The notes beneath the pieces are model-generated. The model had not been told where the DNA came from, did no database searches, and saw nothing but the letters and a program-made list of their open reading frames with translations. A stretch of DNA of 8,539 nucleotides from DASVEG01 sp036380695 (GTDB taxonomy: Bacteria; Actinomycetota; Acidimicrobiia; Acidimicrobiales; CADCTF01): contig DASVEG010000359.1 of the NCBI GenBank assembly GCA_036380695.1, positions 1 to 8,539 of the forward strand, read 5' to 3'. The position numbers and the translations under genes were made by a program. Below, piece by piece: positions 7,337-8,539 of this stretch; the first letter of the stretch is position 1; every line of letters begins with the position of its first letter.

Positions 7337-7551
7337 GCCGTCGGGTCGCCTGGCTCGGCCTCGACGAGCTCGTGCGGGTACTGCGTGCGGCACGAGAAGC
7401 ACCACAGCTCGACCTCGTCGGTGCGCGTGACCGAGCCGGGCTGGTCCCACGACTCGGGCACGACGTAGAGGCGCCGCACCGCGACGAGGTCGTCGTCCTC
7501 ACGCGTGCAGTTCTGGCACACGCCGAGCCGATCGCCGGAAGTGTCGCTCAC
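7333..7551 (-). CDS. Small double-CxxC (zinc-ribbon-like) hypothetical protein
   Basis: A 72-residue protein starting at a GTG. It contains CQNC (12-15) and CFSC (51-54) about 35 residues apart, with the hydrophobic LVAVRRLYVVP between them, consistent with one zinc ribbon. The C-terminal 15 residues are acidic. I do not recognise a named family. Reality as a gene is supported by the paired CxxC motifs, by the exact 4-bp CTAG overlap with the PBP stop, and by a possible -10 (TACGGT) 9 nt before the GTG with no ribosome binding site, as for a leaderless transcript. In the opposite frame this stretch is otherwise empty. The frame is open well upstream into panB, but only as a GC shadow. It is divergent from panB (69-bp gap); no functional link can be shown. 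Metal binding is inferred. Confidence 0.72.
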   Translation of the reverse strand: MSDTSGDRLGVCQNCTREDDDLVAVRRLYVVPESWDQPGSVTRTDEVELWCFSCRTQYPHELVEAEPGDPTA

Positions 7552-7560
7552 CGGGCCGGG

Positions 7561-7570
7561 ACCGTACACT
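7561..7570. promoter_or_regulatory. Overlapping divergent -10 boxes between the CxxC gene and panB
   Basis: On the minus strand TACGGT (7566-7561) ends 9 nt before the GTG of the small CxxC gene. On the plus strand TACACT (7565-7570) would start a panB mRNA with a leader of about 45 nt. The two hexamers share two base pairs, so only one polymerase could bind at a time. Neither has a good -35, and both boxes are short matches. Confidence 0.3.
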
Positions 7571-7606
7571 GGGCCGTACCGCCGGCAGCCATTGGGGCGC
7601 TGGACG

Positions 7607-7614
7607 GGAGGAGG
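7607..7614 (+). promoter_or_regulatory. Strong Shine-Dalgarno sequence of panB
   Basis: GGAGGAGG contains a full AGGAGG (7609-7614) with 6 nt to the ATG at 7621. It is the best ribosome binding site in the window and fixes the panB start, in contrast to the poor or absent sites of the other plus-strand genes. Confidence 0.85.
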
Positions 7615-7620
7615 AAGACG

Positions 7621-8478
7621 ATGGCGCAGAAGCTCACCGCGCCCGCGATCCGCCGGCGCAAGGTCGCCGCCGGGGCGCAGCCGCTCGTCATGGTCACCGC
7701 GTACGACGCGCCGGGTGCACGCATCGCCGACGAGGCGGGCGTCGACATGATCCTCGTGGGCGACACGCTCGCGATGGTCGTGCTCGGCTACGACGACACG
7801 CTGCAGGTGACGACGGACGACATGGCGCATCACGTCGGTGCGGTCGCGAGGGCCAAGCCCAACGCACTCGTGGTCGGCGACCTGCCGTGGCTCAGCTATC
7901 ACGTGAGCGTCGAGGAGACGGTCAGGAACGCGGCGACGCTGATCAAGGCCGGTGCCCAGTCGGTCAAGCTCGAGGGCGGCCGCAAGCGGGTCCGGATGAT
8001 CGAGGCGATCGTCGACGCCGAGATCCCGGTGGTCGGCCACATCGGCCTGACCCCGCAGTCGATTCACGCGATGGGCGGCTTCAAGGTGCAGGGCAAGGAG
8101 GTCTCTGCGGCCAAGGCGCTGCTCGACGACGCCAAGGCCCTCGTCGACGCCGGGTGCTTCTCGATCGTGCTCGAGGGCGTCCCCGACACGGTCGCCCGTC
8201 TCGTCACCGAAGCCGTCGACGTTCCGACGATCGGGATCGGCGCGGGGCGCCACTGCGACGGCCAGGTCCTCGTCTTCCACGACCTGCTCGGGCTGGAGGA
8301 CCGGATCTCGCCCAAGTTCGTCCGCAGGTACGCGTCGCTGAAGGCCGACGCGATAGCCGCCATCGGCGAGTTCGCCGCCGACGTCCGCGAGGGCCGGTTC
8401 CCGTCCGACGACGAGAGCTACCACCTGTCGCCCGAGGTCGCCGACCTCCTCGGCCTCTACGGCCCGTCGGCGGACTGA
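7621..8478 (+). CDS. panB: 3-methyl-2-oxobutanoate hydroxymethyltransferase (ketopantoate hydroxymethyltransferase)
   Basis: A 285-residue cytosolic enzyme that adds the hydroxymethyl group of 5,10-methylenetetrahydrofolate to 2-oxoisovalerate, making ketopantoate, the first step of pantothenate and CoA synthesis. The TIM-barrel signatures are complete: MVTAYDAPGA (24-33), MILVGDTLAMVVLGYD (43-58), VVGDLPWLSY (84-93), SVKLEGG (114-120), VVGHIGLTPQSIHAMGG (137-153), IVLEGVP (182-188), TIGIGAGRHCDGQVLVFHDLLGL (203-225) and PKFVRRY (231-237). By alignment to E. coli PanB the metal ligands are D48, D87 and E118 and the general base is E185. The D48 motif reads DTLA rather than the commoner DSLG, a mild change. 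No panC or panD lies in the window, so the pathway genes are not clustered here, at least upstream. Length is normal for the family. Confidence 0.97.
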   Translation: MAQKLTAPAIRRRKVAAGAQPLVMVTAYDAPGARIADEAGVDMILVGDTLAMVVLGYDDTLQVTTDDMAHHVGAVARAKPNALVVGDLPWLSYHVSVEETVRNAATLIKAGAQSVKLEGGRKRVRMIEAIVDAEIPVVGHIGLTPQSIHAMGGFKVQGKEVSAAKALLDDAKALVDAGCFSIVLEGVPDTVARLVTEAVDVPTIGIGAGRHCDGQVLVFHDLLGLEDRISPKFVRRYASLKADAIAAIGEFAADVREGRFPSDDESYHLSPEVADLLGLYGPSAD

Positions 8479-8498
8479 TCCGGCTCGGCTTGCGTTCC

Positions 8499-8537
8499 GG
8501 AGGCAATAGAGGCGGTACCACCGCCTCTATTGCCTCC
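8499..8537. terminator. Perfect 18-bp inverted repeat with 3-nt loop after panB
   Basis: GGAGGCAATAGAGGCGGT (8499-8516) and ACCGCCTCTATTGCCTCC (8520-8537) are exact reverse complements around ACC. It begins 20 nt after the panB stop, where a terminator is expected, and would form a very stable hairpin in RNA from either strand. No U-tract can be seen because the window ends 2 nt later. A U-less actinobacterial terminator is the simplest reading; a palindromic repeat element or a fold-back assembly artefact at a sequence end are alternatives. Confidence 0.6.
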
Positions 8538-8539
8538 AC

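Noticed and set aside
5299..7620. Plus-strand frame continuous with panB, giving about 1059 codons
   Set aside because: It is Arg/Gly/Pro-rich shadow sequence out of frame with the intact PBP. The strong ribosome site and family N-terminus fix panB at 7621.
8204..8539. Minus-strand frame starting in the terminal hairpin
   Set aside because: It is antisense to the conserved panB C-terminus and Arg/Pro-rich. The apparent GTG start is a by-product of the inverted repeat.

Overview
The window is high-GC, gene-dense DNA that looks like a chromosomal core region of an actinobacterium. Three things suggest this: GTG starts, starts lacking a Shine-Dalgarno sequence, and the block padR-ino1 divergent from DUF5318-class A PBP, which from memory matches the Mycobacterium tuberculosis order Rv0047c-Rv0046c / Rv0049-Rv0050 (ponA1). 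The Thr/Pro-rich PBP tail and the otherwise non-mycobacterial neighbourhood would fit a deep-branching lineage such as Acidimicrobiia, but that placement is inference. I see no mobile element, CRISPR array, RNA gene or phage signal.

Layout. 3-557 (+): 3' part of a PLP-dependent D-cysteine desulfhydrase/ACC deaminase-family enzyme. 562-1299 (-): class I SAM-dependent methyltransferase. Divergent from it, 1343-2059 (+) encodes an endonuclease/exonuclease/phosphatase-fold hydrolase, and a second, different methyltransferase (2056-2919, +) overlaps it by 4 bp. 2923-4008 (-): inositol-3-phosphate synthase, preceded in the same operon by a PadR-family regulator (4005-4670, -) through another 4-bp overlap. 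The 172-bp divergent gap 4671-4842 holds a probable PadR operator and promoters for both directions. 4843-5244 (+): DUF5318 zinc-ribbon-like protein. 5252-7336 (+): bifunctional class A penicillin-binding protein. 7333-7551 (-): small double-CxxC protein whose stop overlaps the PBP stop. 7621-8478 (+): panB, ketopantoate hydroxymethyltransferase. A perfect 18-bp inverted repeat lies just after panB, at the right edge.

How it works together. The padR-ino1 pair supplies inositol phosphate (for phosphatidylinositol and, where present, mycothiol), probably under PadR autoregulation. The DUF5318-PBP pair builds peptidoglycan. PanB makes ketopantoate for pantothenate and CoA. The methyltransferase/hydrolase group has no assignable substrate. 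The genome is very compact: the convergent junctions are 4, 3 and -4 bp, and the only real intergenic spaces are three divergent gaps (43, 172 and 69 bp) plus the 3' edge. No stretch over 300 bases lacks a gene.

I did not find a convincing new system. The items most worth a second look are the perfect hairpin after panB, the paired PadR operator, the conserved but uncharacterised zinc-ribbon protein fused operonically to the PBP, and the small CxxC protein squeezed between the PBP and panB.
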